Shown piece by piece: positions 24,422 through 34,100 of a DNA stretch of 45,162 bases (within the stretch, counting starts at the first letter, position 1; every line of letters begins with the position of its first letter). The stretch spans positions 1-45,162 of the forward strand of contig JAEZKJ010000030.1 in the NCBI GenBank assembly GCA_023415545.1, written 5' to 3'. The notes below the pieces were generated by a model. That model saw only the letters and a program-made list of their open reading frames with translations, was not told the DNA's origin and searched no databases. The position numbers were made by a program, and so were the translations under genes. This stretch comes from Bacteroidota bacterium. GTDB taxonomy: Bacteria; Bacteroidota; Bacteroidia; Bacteroidales; Bacteroidaceae.

Positions 24422-25867
24422 TTAATTACCCTTATTTACCCATGTTTTGTTTGAATAAATATATAAGCCATCACCATAAGCAGCTTTAACATTAGGATTT
24501 CCTAATACACTACTATTACCATAAGGCAAACATTCAGGGTAACGGTTAATACCACTTTGAACATTGTTTGGATTCTTCAATACAACATATGTTTCGCCCA
24601 TAGCTTTTAAACGGCGTAAATCATTGTATGTCTCGATTTGCTCATCGTATGATTGAGCAATATACTTCTGTTCGAATAGTTTCTTCAATGTAGGAGTGCC
24701 AAGAGATTGAGCATAAGCAGCAGCATCTGTCTCATCTCCAAATAGTTCCATTATTTCACTTACAGATGATTCGACAGCTGTTTGGAAAGCTTCTGTTGCA
24801 TCTTCATTAGAACGAAGTTGTGTTTCAGCAAGAATGAAATATAATTCAGCTTTACTGAATAGATGCAATGGTTGACTACCAAAATCAAACCATTCAGGAT
24901 AAGCCAAAGAACCATCAGCTACTTGAGCTATTTCAAGTACTCCAGGTTCATATGCTTCAGTTTCGTAGATGTAATAAGGTAGACGTGGGTCACTATATTC
25001 AGACATTATATCAGCAACAGTATTTGATGAAGCTGTATACAAACGGCTCCAAATAAATGCACTCCAAGGATTATCACAATTAACTCCATTAAAATCTGTT
25101 ATTGAAGCTCCTTCAAAACCTAATTCAGCAGCAGTTTTTGCAGCAGTTTTTGCAGCAGTTAAAACGCTTGGATCAACAGCTAATTGATGTATTAGATAAC
25201 GTGCTTTTAAAGCATATCCTAATGCTATCCATTTGTTTGCATTACCTTTATAGAGAAGATCTTGAGCAGAAACAGATTTTAATTTAATGCCTTTTTGTAA
25301 ATTAGCTATTCCATCATCAATAGTTTTTAAAATGCCTGAATAGACATCTTTTTGCTTATCTAATTTAGGCTGAGTATTCGCCTGACCAAGTACTGCTTCA
25401 GAATATGGAATGTCACCATGAAGATCAGTCAATACACCAAAATTAAGTGCAATAAGTATTTGAGCCATTCCAAGAAGATCTGTTTTGCCAACATTTCCTG
25501 AAACATTTGTCTCTACTTTCCTTTTGATTTCATAAAGATTCATAAGGTTTGAATAAGTACCATTCCAAACATTATTGAATGTAGTAGAAGAAGCCCACTC
25601 ACTTGAGCTTCTCATTTCAGCTTTCATTAACTGATTGTTACCAACACCTATCTCCTGTTCATTTAAAGAACCAAGATAGAATGCATAGTCACCTGATACA
25701 GTAGTAAATCCTGTAGACATGATTGCATCACTTAATTGTAGAGAAGCAGGAACCATATCTGGAGAAGGATGAAGGTTATCTTTATTTATTTCGTCGAGAG
25801 TATCTTCGGAACAAGAAGTGAATCCAAGAACTGCAGCCGACATAACCATTAATATATATTTTTTCAT
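24422..25867 (-). CDS. SusD/RagB-family nutrient-binding lipoprotein
   Basis: A 481-residue lipoprotein. The signal peptide ends in a lipobox, GFTSC, with the lipidated Cys at 19, followed by acidic residues (SEDTLDE) that favour surface export. The helical TPR-rich body, the SKAELYFILAETQLR segment and the C-terminal QKYIAQSYDEQIETYNDLRRL match the SusD-like group. It forms the lid on the SusC channel made by the upstream gene and binds a glycan or peptide ligand; no CAZyme is next to it, so the substrate is unknown. A 12-bp repeat near 25128-25163 gives the peptide TAAKTAAKTAA. Confidence 0.93.
   Translation of the reverse strand: MKKYILMVMSAAVLGFTSCSEDTLDEINKDNLHPSPDMVPASLQLSDAIMSTGFTTVSGDYAFYLGSLNEQEIGVGNNQLMKAEMRSSSEWASSTTFNNVWNGTYSNLMNLYEIKRKVETNVSGNVGKTDLLGMAQILIALNFGVLTDLHGDIPYSEAVLGQANTQPKLDKQKDVYSGILKTIDDGIANLQKGIKLKSVSAQDLLYKGNANKWIALGYALKARYLIHQLAVDPSVLTAAKTAAKTAAELGFEGASITDFNGVNCDNPWSAFIWSRLYTASSNTVADIMSEYSDPRLPYYIYETEAYEPGVLEIAQVADGSLAYPEWFDFGSQPLHLFSKAELYFILAETQLRSNEDATEAFQTAVESSVSEIMELFGDETDAAAYAQSLGTPTLKKLFEQKYIAQSYDEQIETYNDLRRLKAMGETYVVLKNPNNVQSGINRYPECLPYGNSSVLGNPNVKAAYGDGLYIYSNKTWVNKGN
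25128..25163. repeat. 12-bp in-frame tandem repeat inside the SusD gene
   Basis: GCAGCAGTTTTT occurs at 25128-25139 and 25140-25151, with a nearly full third copy to about 25163 (GCAGCAGTTAAA). It stays in frame and encodes repeated AAKT on the minus strand. Slippage would change the length of a helix by four residues. Confidence 0.8.
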
Positions 25868-25892
25868 ATTTATTACTTTTTTATCTTATGAA

Positions 25893-28800
25893 TTAGAATT
25901 TAATAGTAAGTCCACCACCAAAACTAGAGGTATTAGGGACAGAGAAACGTTCGAAATATCCACCCATATTGTTATTACCCTGAGAAGACTCTGGATCAAA
26001 GTTTGGCAATTTAGACCAAACAAGCACATTACGAGCAAATCCATAAACATTAATATCAAAAATTCCTAATTTTGGAAGTTGATAATTTAAAGTTAAGTCA
26101 CGTAGTTTAATAAAGCTGGTATCGTAAATACCTGATTCAGTAACATCATAATATGCCATATAGTAATCCTGTTTACTTACCTCTATATTATTAGGCTTAC
26201 CTGTTGCCTCATCAATTCCCTCAACAACCATATTCCCTTCGTGATAAGGAATAGACTCTTTTGTAACGCCAAAGTAATCCATTGTCATATTGGTACCATG
26301 ATACATTTTACCACCTTGTTGCCAGCTCCATGTAGTTGTTAAAGTTATATTTTTATAACGTCCACCAAGATTGATGCCTGAAGTAAAATCAGGAGAACAA
26401 TTTCCTAAGTTCTGGCTGTCACCTGTTCCTTGAGGTAATCCACCTAACAATAGAAGATTTCCTGCATCATCACGTTTGAATGCTATACCATATATATTAG
26501 GATATGTGCAGCCAGCCTGAGCACGAACTTGAGGTTCTACAAAACCACCCAACATAATTGATTCCACACCTGGAGCAAGTTCAACAACTTTATTTTTGAT
26601 TTTTGTAAAGTTGATTCCAAAATTTAAATCGAAATCTTTAGTGTTGACAATATTTGCATTAATAGAAAGTTCATGAGCATCAGTACGCATCTTTCCGGCA
26701 TTTGTCAACATCTCCTGATATCCTGTTGCACCATCCATTGGAACAGAGAAAATTTGATCTTTAACATTTTGAAGAGAATATGTATACTCAATTTTCAAAC
26801 GATTATTAAAGAAGTAAAGGTCAGTACCAATTTCGTAGTTTGTTGTATTTTGAGGTTTAAGCCCCTCATCAAAAGTTACAGCATAAGGAACAAAAGTAGA
26901 GACGCCACTTTGTAATGGGTATTGTACTGGAGTATATGAATAGAATCCAGAACCATAACTTGGAGTGTAATAGTAGTTATCATAATATGTACCTGCTTGT
27001 CCTACCTGAGCAAAAGATGCACGTAATTTACCATATGATAGTATATTGTTACCCTCTAAAACTGGTAATTTAGTAAATTCCCATCCTAAAGATACAGAAG
27101 GATAGAAGAAACTACGACTACCACGTGGCATAGTTGAAACATAATCATTACGTCCTGTTACAGTTAAATATAATTGATCTTTCCAAGAAAGAGATGCACT
27201 TCCAAAGAATCCTACAGTACGTTCTTTACGTTTATATTCACTAGATGAATAAGATGTAGCATTACCTATAGTGATAAATTCAGAAAAATTAAAGCCACTT
27301 CCATAATAATCCCAAGAACGCATATTCTCGTCATTGAATTCATTTCCTAAAATAATATTCAAACCAAACTCTTGATCACTACCTAACTTAGCATCAAAGT
27401 TTGCTGTAAACAAGTTATTAAATACATTATGTTGTGAACCATAATTTTCTATATCACCTGAGAAAAATGAGGTAGCAGAAGTTCTTGTTGTTCCAATTGC
27501 ACGTGAATCAGTATAATCAGAAGTCCAAACATCCAAACCAGCTTGTTCACGGAATCTTAATGTGTAGTTCTCTCCCCAACCTAAATCAGGTTTGAATTCA
27601 ACATAAGCATTACCAAAAGTACGATTGGTATGTTGTAGATATTCATTATTATCAGCCCACCAATAAGGGTTAACAAATGAATTAGAACGGAATAAAACTT
27701 GAGTAGTTTTATCACCAGGAACATGATTAGGAATACCTTTTAAATTGTATTCAGCAGGCGCTGAATAAACAACGTTCATTATACCATCATTTGCACCTGG
27801 AGCTGAAGTAATTCTACTTGAAGAATAGTTTACAGAAAAACCTGTTGTCCACTCATTATTTATTTTCCAATCAACCAATCCTCTTGCACCCCATCTGTCC
27901 ATACCTGTTGATGGTATTATACCATTTTGATGTGAGTTGTTTACACCAAAAGAGTAATTAATTCCATTGATGCTTTGAGAAAGATTGATATTAGTATTTT
28001 CTGTAAAACCAGTACCAAAGAAATCAGAAACATTATCATAAACTTCAGGAGTAGTCCATGGATCTAAACCTGCAGTAGCACGTTTTGGGCTATAATATTG
28101 TCCTGAATGTTTTCCATCTTTTGTGTAAGCATTATCTACATTACCTCCATATGTTTTATCATTAGGGAGATCTGTGATTTTTGGTCCCCAAGACATAGAA
28201 GCTGTAGGTCCATATGCATTAATGCTATTACCTTGAGCATAAATAGTTTGGCGTTCAAATTTACGGGATACTCTTTGTGCACTTAAATTTGTAGATATAG
28301 TCACTGTTGGTTTACTCATATTTGAAGAAGAACCACGTTTTGTTGTAATAACAATAACACCATTTGAAGCACGAATACCATAAAGTGCAGAAGCAGCCTG
28401 TCCTTTAAGAACATTTATTGATTCAATATCTTCAGGGTTAATATCAATACTACGGTCAGCATAGTTTGCACCAGTTACAGAGTTACCTGTAGAGAAATCA
28501 GCTGATGTATTAATAGGCATACCATCAACAACATATAGTGGTTGGTTATTACCATCAAATGAACGAGCACCACGAATTACCACTTGTGAAGATGCTCCTG
28601 GAGCACCAGAAGATTGACGGATATCTACACCTGTCAACTTACCCTGAATGGCACTTGCCAAAGAGGTAGTTCCACTAGTATTTAGTTCATCTGCTTTCAA
28701 ATCTTGTGCTGCATAGCCTAAAGCTTTACGATCGCGTTTTATACCCATAGCTGTCACTACGATTTCATCTAAAGCTTTTGCGTCACTTTTTAATTTTACG

Positions 28801-29078
28801 TTTATTGATCCATTGTGTATTGCTACATCTTGTGAAATCATACCAACAAACGAAACAACCAAAGTTTTAGAAGAATTAGGGACATTTGGGATTGTAAAAT
28901 CACCATCTTCATTTGTGATGGTACCTAGGGTAGTACCTTTTACAAGGATAGAAGCTCCGATAACAGGCTCACCGTCATCAGCAGAAGTTACTTTTCCAGT
29001 AACTGTCTTTGTTTGAGCTGAAACAATGCCAACACTCAATACAAAGAATGCAAATAACATAAACAATTTTTCTTTCAT
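25893..29078 (-). CDS. SusC/RagA-family TonB-dependent outer-membrane transporter
   Basis: A 1061-residue TonB-linked transporter. The signal peptide is residues 1-21 (ends VSAQ). A carboxypeptidase-D-like regulatory domain follows at about 25-95 (TVTGKVTSADDGEPVIGASILVKGTTLG), then the TonB-box-like DEIVVTAMG. Next come the plug (QVVIRGARSFDGNNQPLYVVDGMPI, ALYGIRASNGVIVITTKRG) and a 22-strand barrel to the C-terminal Phe (GGGLTIKF). With the downstream SusD protein (25-base gap) it forms an importer for oligomeric nutrients. No sigma/anti-sigma, HTCS or SusR regulator is adjacent. The -7 box is at 29126-29133. Confidence 0.96.
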   Translation of the reverse strand: MKEKLFMLFAFFVLSVGIVSAQTKTVTGKVTSADDGEPVIGASILVKGTTLGTITNEDGDFTIPNVPNSSKTLVVSFVGMISQDVAIHNGSINVKLKSDAKALDEIVVTAMGIKRDRKALGYAAQDLKADELNTSGTTSLASAIQGKLTGVDIRQSSGAPGASSQVVIRGARSFDGNNQPLYVVDGMPINTSADFSTGNSVTGANYADRSIDINPEDIESINVLKGQAASALYGIRASNGVIVITTKRGSSSNMSKPTVTISTNLSAQRVSRKFERQTIYAQGNSINAYGPTASMSWGPKITDLPNDKTYGGNVDNAYTKDGKHSGQYYSPKRATAGLDPWTTPEVYDNVSDFFGTGFTENTNINLSQSINGINYSFGVNNSHQNGIIPSTGMDRWGARGLVDWKINNEWTTGFSVNYSSSRITSAPGANDGIMNVVYSAPAEYNLKGIPNHVPGDKTTQVLFRSNSFVNPYWWADNNEYLQHTNRTFGNAYVEFKPDLGWGENYTLRFREQAGLDVWTSDYTDSRAIGTTRTSATSFFSGDIENYGSQHNVFNNLFTANFDAKLGSDQEFGLNIILGNEFNDENMRSWDYYGSGFNFSEFITIGNATSYSSSEYKRKERTVGFFGSASLSWKDQLYLTVTGRNDYVSTMPRGSRSFFYPSVSLGWEFTKLPVLEGNNILSYGKLRASFAQVGQAGTYYDNYYYTPSYGSGFYSYTPVQYPLQSGVSTFVPYAVTFDEGLKPQNTTNYEIGTDLYFFNNRLKIEYTYSLQNVKDQIFSVPMDGATGYQEMLTNAGKMRTDAHELSINANIVNTKDFDLNFGINFTKIKNKVVELAPGVESIMLGGFVEPQVRAQAGCTYPNIYGIAFKRDDAGNLLLLGGLPQGTGDSQNLGNCSPDFTSGINLGGRYKNITLTTTWSWQQGGKMYHGTNMTMDYFGVTKESIPYHEGNMVVEGIDEATGKPNNIEVSKQDYYMAYYDVTESGIYDTSFIKLRDLTLNYQLPKLGIFDINVYGFARNVLVWSKLPNFDPESSQGNNNMGGYFERFSVPNTSSFGGGLTIKF

Positions 29079-29125
29079 AAATCTCTCTTTTAATTAAGTC
29101 TGTTCAACTTTTGTGAATTAAGCCT

Positions 29126-29133
29126 CAAATATA
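29126..29133 (-). promoter_or_regulatory. -7 box for the SusC/SusD operon
   Basis: TATATTTG on the minus strand, 47 bases upstream of the ATG at 29078. A TGTTG at the -33 position lies about 18 bases further upstream. Confidence 0.7.
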
Positions 29134-29356
29134 CTAATTTATATTAATAAACAACATTTTTATACGATTTATTTGTAAAAAACTACTTTTTGCTATCATA
29201 TAATAGTATAATCATATAAAGATATTTATAAAATATATTAGTGCTTATATTAAAAATATTACTTTTAAGTGTCAAAACAATTATACATTATAAATAAATA
29301 TATGCTTTAAATAAATATTTTTTCGTTAAGCTGAATAAGATAAAGAATTTATGTTT

Positions 29357-29371
29357 TTGACATTTTGTCAA
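29357..29371. promoter_or_regulatory. TTGACA-TTT-TGTCAA palindrome
   Basis: Perfect 6-bp arms (29357-29362 and 29366-29371) flank TTT, about 225 bp upstream of the susC promoter and downstream of purA. It shares TTTTTGAC with the palindrome at 6026-6048, but the spacing differs. A regulatory role is only a possibility. Confidence 0.3.
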
Positions 29372-29430
29372 CTAGTATATAGTATATCCATGTATTTTTG
29401 GTTAACTGTTTCACATATTTTATCAGCAAT

Positions 29431-29469
29431 AAATAAAAAAGGTTGCAAAGCGACGCTTTACAACCTTTT
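29431..29469 (-). terminator. fur-purA terminator
   Basis: AAAAGGTTG (29437-29445) pairs with CAACCTTTT (29461-29469). After one mismatch, AAAGC/GCTTT pair around a GAC loop. A T-rich run follows on the minus strand. Confidence 0.85.
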
Positions 29470-29491
29470 CTGTTATTATTTAATCAAAAAA

Positions 29492-30763
29492 TTACTCTTC
29501 TGTATATCTTTCGATAGTTTGATCACGATCAGGACCAACAGATATTATTTTGATAGGAGTTTGAAGTTGATCCTCAAGGAAAGATACATATGCATTAAAT
29601 TCTTCAGGGAACTCATCCTCGCTGGTCATTTTACTCATATCACAATTCCATCCTGGAAGTTCAACATAAATAGGTTCTACTCCCTCACTGATATCGTATG
29701 GGAACTCTTCGGTCTCTTTACCATCAATTTTATAAGCTACGCAAGCTTTAATAGTTGGGAATGTATCGAGAACATCACTCTTCATCATGATTAACTGAGT
29801 TACTCCATTAACCATAATTGAATATTTTAAAGCTACCAAATCTATCCATCCACAACGGCGTTCACGACCGGTAACGGCTCCATACTCATGACCAAGATCA
29901 CGGATTTTCTTACCTGTTTCATCAAACAACTCAGTAGGGAATGGACCACTTCCTACTCGTGTACAGTATGCTTTCATAATACCATACACCTCACCAATTT
30001 TATTAGGAGCTATACCTAAACCGGTACAAGCACCTGCACAAACTGTATTCGAAGAGGTAACAAATGGATATGAACCAAAATCTATATCAAGCATAGTGCC
30101 TTGAGCTCCTTCACATAATATGCTCTTTTCTTCCTTAAGGAGATTATTGATTTCATGCTCACTGTCAACGAGATTAAACTCTTTCAAATATTCTATAGCT
30201 TCCAACCACGATTTTTCAAGTTCAGTAATGTCATACTCAAACTTCATATCACGTAGTATCTTCTCATGGCGAGCTTTTGCTGCTGCGTATTTCTTATCGA
30301 AATCATGAAGAATATCTCCTACACGTAATCCGTTTCTACTTATCTTGTCAGTATATGTTGGACCGATACCCTTACCTGTAGTACCAACTTTAGCATCTCC
30401 CTTAGCAGCTTCATAAGCAGCATCAAGAATACGATGTGTAGGCATTATAAGATGAGCTTTTTTGGATATGTGTAGTCTCTCTTTCAATGGGTGACCACTT
30501 GCTTCCAATGCTTCAGCCTCAGCCTTAAACAATGAAGGATCAAGAACGACTCCATTTCCTATAATGTTAACCTTATCGCCTTGGAATATACCTGAAGGTA
30601 TAGAACGCAGAACATATTTGTGCCCATCAAACTCTAAAGTATGACCGGCATTTGGACCACCTTGAAATCTAGCTACTACATCATAACGTGGAGTAAGAAC
30701 ATCGACAACTTTTCCTTTGCCTTCGTCGCCCCACTGCAGACCTAACAAAACATCTACTTTCAT
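29492..30763 (-). CDS. purA: adenylosuccinate synthetase
   Basis: A 423-residue enzyme that joins IMP and aspartate with GTP in the first AMP-specific step. The P-loop variant GLQWGDEGKGKVVD is at residues 8-21, with GGPNAGHT, GTTGKGIGPTY and SVGPDRDQTI also intact. Its ATG overlaps the TGA of the upstream fur-family gene by four bases (ATGA), so it is translationally coupled to that regulator and transcribed from the promoter at 31263-31270. Confidence 0.97.
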   Translation of the reverse strand: MKVDVLLGLQWGDEGKGKVVDVLTPRYDVVARFQGGPNAGHTLEFDGHKYVLRSIPSGIFQGDKVNIIGNGVVLDPSLFKAEAEALEASGHPLKERLHISKKAHLIMPTHRILDAAYEAAKGDAKVGTTGKGIGPTYTDKISRNGLRVGDILHDFDKKYAAAKARHEKILRDMKFEYDITELEKSWLEAIEYLKEFNLVDSEHEINNLLKEEKSILCEGAQGTMLDIDFGSYPFVTSSNTVCAGACTGLGIAPNKIGEVYGIMKAYCTRVGSGPFPTELFDETGKKIRDLGHEYGAVTGRERRCGWIDLVALKYSIMVNGVTQLIMMKSDVLDTFPTIKACVAYKIDGKETEEFPYDISEGVEPIYVELPGWNCDMSKMTSEDEFPEEFNAYVSFLEDQLQTPIKIISVGPDRDQTIERYTEE

Positions 30764-31242
30764 TTTTCTCGCTTATTTATTTGTTTATTTTTTCTTCGTC
30801 TTGCCAAGCTACACCTATTACATATACCATATATATATAAGGAGTAGTGGTATGGGTGAAATTTATTGAGTTTGGAATCATTAATAGCTTTTTGAACTTC
30901 TTGATTCTGGAACTCGGTCACACTTCCACACTGCATGCAAATCATGTGATGATGATTACCATTGTTATAGGCTCTTTCGAATTGAGAAGAGTTACCAAAC
31001 TGGTGTTTTATTACCAAATTGGCATCGACTAATAAGATTATAGTATTATAAAGGGTAGCACGACTAACACGGAATTGACCCTTCTCCTCCATGATATGAT
31101 ATAGTGTTTCTATATCAAAATGGCCATTGATTGAGTATATAGTATCGAGTATAGCAAAGCGTTCAGGCGTCTTTCGATGCTTGTTCACTTGCAGATAGTC
31201 TGTAAGAATCTGCTTTACTATATCTTTCACATTCTCTTCCAT
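30760..31242 (-). CDS. Fur-family metalloregulator
   Basis: A 160-residue Fur-family repressor. A winged helix at about residues 20-90 (RKTPERFAILDTIYSINGHFDIETLYHIM... VSRATLYNTIILLVDANLV) is followed by the metal-binding, dimerising part. That part has HHHMICMQCGS, a Cys-X2-Cys and a second CNRC pair near the C-terminus (structural zinc). The effector metal or stress signal (iron, zinc, peroxide) cannot be decided; the lysine-rich tail is unusual but unremarkable. It is coupled to purA. Start set by the -7 box at 31263-31270. Confidence 0.9.
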   Translation of the reverse strand: MEENVKDIVKQILTDYLQVNKHRKTPERFAILDTIYSINGHFDIETLYHIMEEKGQFRVSRATLYNTIILLVDANLVIKHQFGNSSQFERAYNNGNHHHMICMQCGSVTEFQNQEVQKAINDSKLNKFHPYHYSLYIYGICNRCSLARRRKNKQINKREK

Positions 31243-31262
31243 TCCAGACTTAATTCCGTTTT

Positions 31263-31270
31263 CAAAGTTA
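31263..31270 (-). promoter_or_regulatory. -7 box for the fur-purA operon
   Basis: TAACTTTG on the minus strand, 21 bases upstream of the ATG at 31242. Confidence 0.7.
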
Positions 31271-31300
31271 ACCCTTTTTATTATAAGATAAAAGCATATT

Positions 31301-31963
31301 TTAATATTCTACATCCATTTTTATATCAGATGCTATTAAAACAAGCGAATCTTTTGTAGATTTTAACAACGGATTTAAGAGCTTTACCAACTTCTTGGTG
31401 TTCTCTTTACTTTGATGCCCCCACTTCTTCAATGATGTTGCAGCAGCTTTTCGTATCAACACATTATCATCCTCTAAAGCTGTAAATGCTTGATCAAGAA
31501 ACTCTGCTTCTGCACGTTCATTTAAAATATCATTCTTCATGAAAAGACGACTTATAAGCATGAAACCACAAAGTTGATGATACTCTTGTTCAGAAGCAAT
31601 CCACTCGAAAGCTTTCTCGGAGGCATAAGGAAGATACTGGAAAAGATTCATACATGCTATCTCGACAAGCTCGGGATTATTAATATCTTCAACCCATATA
31701 TCAGCTATTTCAGGGAAAAAGCTATCTACAGGCTGAAGTAGCGTTGCAATAATCTTACATTCACGTATATTCTCTTTCCAAAGAGCTTGAGCTACTTTAT
31801 GATCTTTTTCATATTTTGCTGCTATCTCTTTTAATCTTGGTAGTTCAATACCAAAATTTATCTTGTACACGAGACCTTTCTCACGCATACTTTGCGACAC
31901 AACTCCGTTCATGAATAGACGGAATTGTGCCTTAATATCTTTTATTGTTTCGTTTACATCCAT
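31301..31963 (-). CDS. DNA alkylation repair protein (AlkD-like HEAT repeat)
   Basis: A 220-residue, all-helical protein of the DNA_alkylation family, built from HEAT-like repeats. Typical landmarks are GIELPRLKEIAAKYEKDHKVAQALWKENIRECKIIATLL near the N-terminus, VEDINNPELVEIACMNLF in the middle, and DDNVLIRKAAATSLKKWG in the last third. AlkD-type proteins excise positively charged alkylated bases. It follows the DPP III gene with a 3-base gap and is probably its operon partner; the functional link is not obvious. Confidence 0.85.
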   Translation of the reverse strand: MDVNETIKDIKAQFRLFMNGVVSQSMREKGLVYKINFGIELPRLKEIAAKYEKDHKVAQALWKENIRECKIIATLLQPVDSFFPEIADIWVEDINNPELVEIACMNLFQYLPYASEKAFEWIASEQEYHQLCGFMLISRLFMKNDILNERAEAEFLDQAFTALEDDNVLIRKAAATSLKKWGHQSKENTKKLVKLLNPLLKSTKDSLVLIASDIKMDVEY

Positions 31964-31966
31964 TTT

Positions 31967-34015
31967 TTACTCATTTCTATAAGGAAGATTAGCATACTCA
32001 TTGCTATAACGCAACATCTGCTCACTATATCCTTCGGTATATGAAACTTTCACATCAGTTATATTTCCTTCACTATCTTTTTCTAAAGTATAAACAGGAT
32101 TTACAAATCCTTTATATGGAGCTAGATTCAACTTCACATATCTGTCGAGTATCTCTTTATGCAATTCAGGATCTACCTTTACAGCATAAGTCTCTACAAT
32201 ATCACGAGCAGCTTTGAAATCTCCCTCACTCTTTATTCTTTGAATTTCGGCTAGTAGCTCACCAAATAGCTCACGAAGTTTTGCATAGTCATTAACTTTA
32301 ACATAACTTTTGCCATCTACCTTTGCTATCTCAACTACATTTTCAGCCTTTCCTTTCTCGTACACCCATTTAGCAATAAGTTGACGATTACGCATATGTG
32401 ACTCCTCAACATTATTACCCAACTCTATACGTACCAACTGAGTCATCAATCCATTCATCATATATGAATAATATTGAGCTTTATAAGCCTCTTCGTTAGG
32501 AGTTAGATTCAGTTCCACCAACTTTTTATCAGCAAGATAATAAAGTCCGAATAGATCGGCTCTTGTCTCCTCAATAGTTGAGCCATAAGCTTTTAATGCA
32601 TCAGGGTCAACTCCAGGAAGTAATTGACCGGAACCATGTCCTAAACATTCGTGAAGATCTGTATGAAGATTATCAGTGATATCCGAGTAATTATTCATCA
32701 ACTCCAACTCTTTATCACTGTAAGCAAATTCCTCGGCAAATCCATTACCATGTGCAGCCTTACTATATGCATCGGTAATATTTCCTATTGTTACAGATTT
32801 AGAGCCATGTGCACTACGAATCCAGTTAGAGTTTGGCAAATTGATACCTATCGCTGTTGATGGGTAAAGGTCACCTCCTAAAATTGCAGCAGTGATAACT
32901 TTTGCTGTTACACCTTTAACTTTCTCTTTCTTAAACTTCTTGTCCACTGGCGAGTTATCCTCAAACCATTGTGCATTCGAACTAATTAACTCTGTACGTT
33001 TTGTAGCCTCTAAATCTTTAAAGTTTACTATTGACTCCCAGCTTGCTTTCAATCCTAAAGGATCACCATAACTTTCAGTGAATCCGTTTACAAAGTCGAT
33101 TCGTGAGTCCAAATCCTTTACCCATTGAATAGCATATTCATCAAAAGTCTTCAAATTTCCATCTTTATAAAACTGAATAAGTTTTGTAATTACAGCTTTT
33201 TGAGTATCGTTTTCAGCAACCTTCTCTGCTTTTTCTAGCCAGAAAATAATTTTATCAATAGCTGAACCATAAAGAGCACCCGACTTCCATACTTTTTCAA
33301 ATACTTTACCATTCTCTTTCACCAAACGGCTGTTCATACCGAACATGATAGGCATAGTATCATTAGGGTTCTTCATAGCTGCATAAAACTTTTCGGCTTC
33401 TTCCTGAGTAACTCCTTCGTAGTAGTTTGAAGCGGATGTCATAACCAAATCATGTCCATCAGCTTGATTAACTCTTTTTGCCATTACATTTGGATCGAAG
33501 ATAACAGGGAATACCTCATTACATAATTGTTCCAATGTTTCACCCTCTTGCAATGGTAATTTTGACTTATCTAACTTAGCAAGTTCACTACGGAAGAACT
33601 CTAGTGAAAATTCAGGCAAAAATTTATCAGCCGAATAATGATGATGAATGCCATTCGAGAACCATACTCTCTTTAAGTATACTTCCAGGTTCTTATAATT
33701 GGTATCATTTTTATCGCCATTATAGTTAGTATATACTTCCTCAAGCATCTTACGAATGATAAGATTATACTTACCATTTTGATCGAAAAGAATATCTCTA
33801 CCTTCAAGAGCTGCTTGTGTAAGATAGTATATCAGTTCCTTTTGCTTTAGGTCTAGTTCTTCAAATCCAGGTACCTTATAGCGTAATAATTGAAGATCGG
33901 CAAACTGTTCAACTGTATATTTGAAATCGTCCTCACCTTCTGTAACTTTTTTCACATTATTGCATCCCATTAACATACTTCCTCCTATAAATGTAAGCAA
34001 AATCTTTTTCTTCAT
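31967..34015 (-). CDS. dipeptidyl-peptidase III (peptidase family M49), lipoprotein
   Basis: A 682-residue zinc peptidase that releases dipeptides from the N-terminus of oligopeptides. Zinc-binding motif HECLGH is at residues 455-460, and the partner motif EETRAD at 482-487. HECLGH is the six-residue form known from Bacteroides DPP III. The N-terminal signal ends SMLMGC with a lipidated Cys at 18, so it is anchored to a membrane, probably facing the periplasm. It is the first gene of a two-gene unit with the AlkD-like gene. No clear TAnnTTTG box is visible upstream. Confidence 0.94.
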   Translation of the reverse strand: MKKKILLTFIGGSMLMGCNNVKKVTEGEDDFKYTVEQFADLQLLRYKVPGFEELDLKQKELIYYLTQAALEGRDILFDQNGKYNLIIRKMLEEVYTNYNGDKNDTNYKNLEVYLKRVWFSNGIHHHYSADKFLPEFSLEFFRSELAKLDKSKLPLQEGETLEQLCNEVFPVIFDPNVMAKRVNQADGHDLVMTSASNYYEGVTQEEAEKFYAAMKNPNDTMPIMFGMNSRLVKENGKVFEKVWKSGALYGSAIDKIIFWLEKAEKVAENDTQKAVITKLIQFYKDGNLKTFDEYAIQWVKDLDSRIDFVNGFTESYGDPLGLKASWESIVNFKDLEATKRTELISSNAQWFEDNSPVDKKFKKEKVKGVTAKVITAAILGGDLYPSTAIGINLPNSNWIRSAHGSKSVTIGNITDAYSKAAHGNGFAEEFAYSDKELELMNNYSDITDNLHTDLHECLGHGSGQLLPGVDPDALKAYGSTIEETRADLFGLYYLADKKLVELNLTPNEEAYKAQYYSYMMNGLMTQLVRIELGNNVEESHMRNRQLIAKWVYEKGKAENVVEIAKVDGKSYVKVNDYAKLRELFGELLAEIQRIKSEGDFKAARDIVETYAVKVDPELHKEILDRYVKLNLAPYKGFVNPVYTLEKDSEGNITDVKVSYTEGYSEQMLRYSNEYANLPYRNE

Positions 34016-34037
34016 AATATGTCTTATTTGTATTTAT

Positions 34038-34072
34038 TTGAACAAAAAAAGGAAAACTTAAGTTTCCCTTTC
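34038..34072 (-). terminator. possible terminator of the AraC-type gene
   Basis: An imperfect hairpin GGAAAACTT/AAGTTTCC (34051-34067) has one bulged base. On the minus strand it is followed by a run of seven T residues. It lies between the AraC-type gene and the DPP III gene. Confidence 0.5.
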
Positions 34073-34100
34073 CTTATTTTAACTCATTCGTTTGTAATGA

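Larger units (their letters stand above)
29079..29491. other. intergenic region between susC and purA genes
   Basis: Very AT-rich. It holds the susC promoter (29126-29133), a palindrome at 29357-29371 and the purA terminator (29431-29469). I see no gene. Confidence 0.6.
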
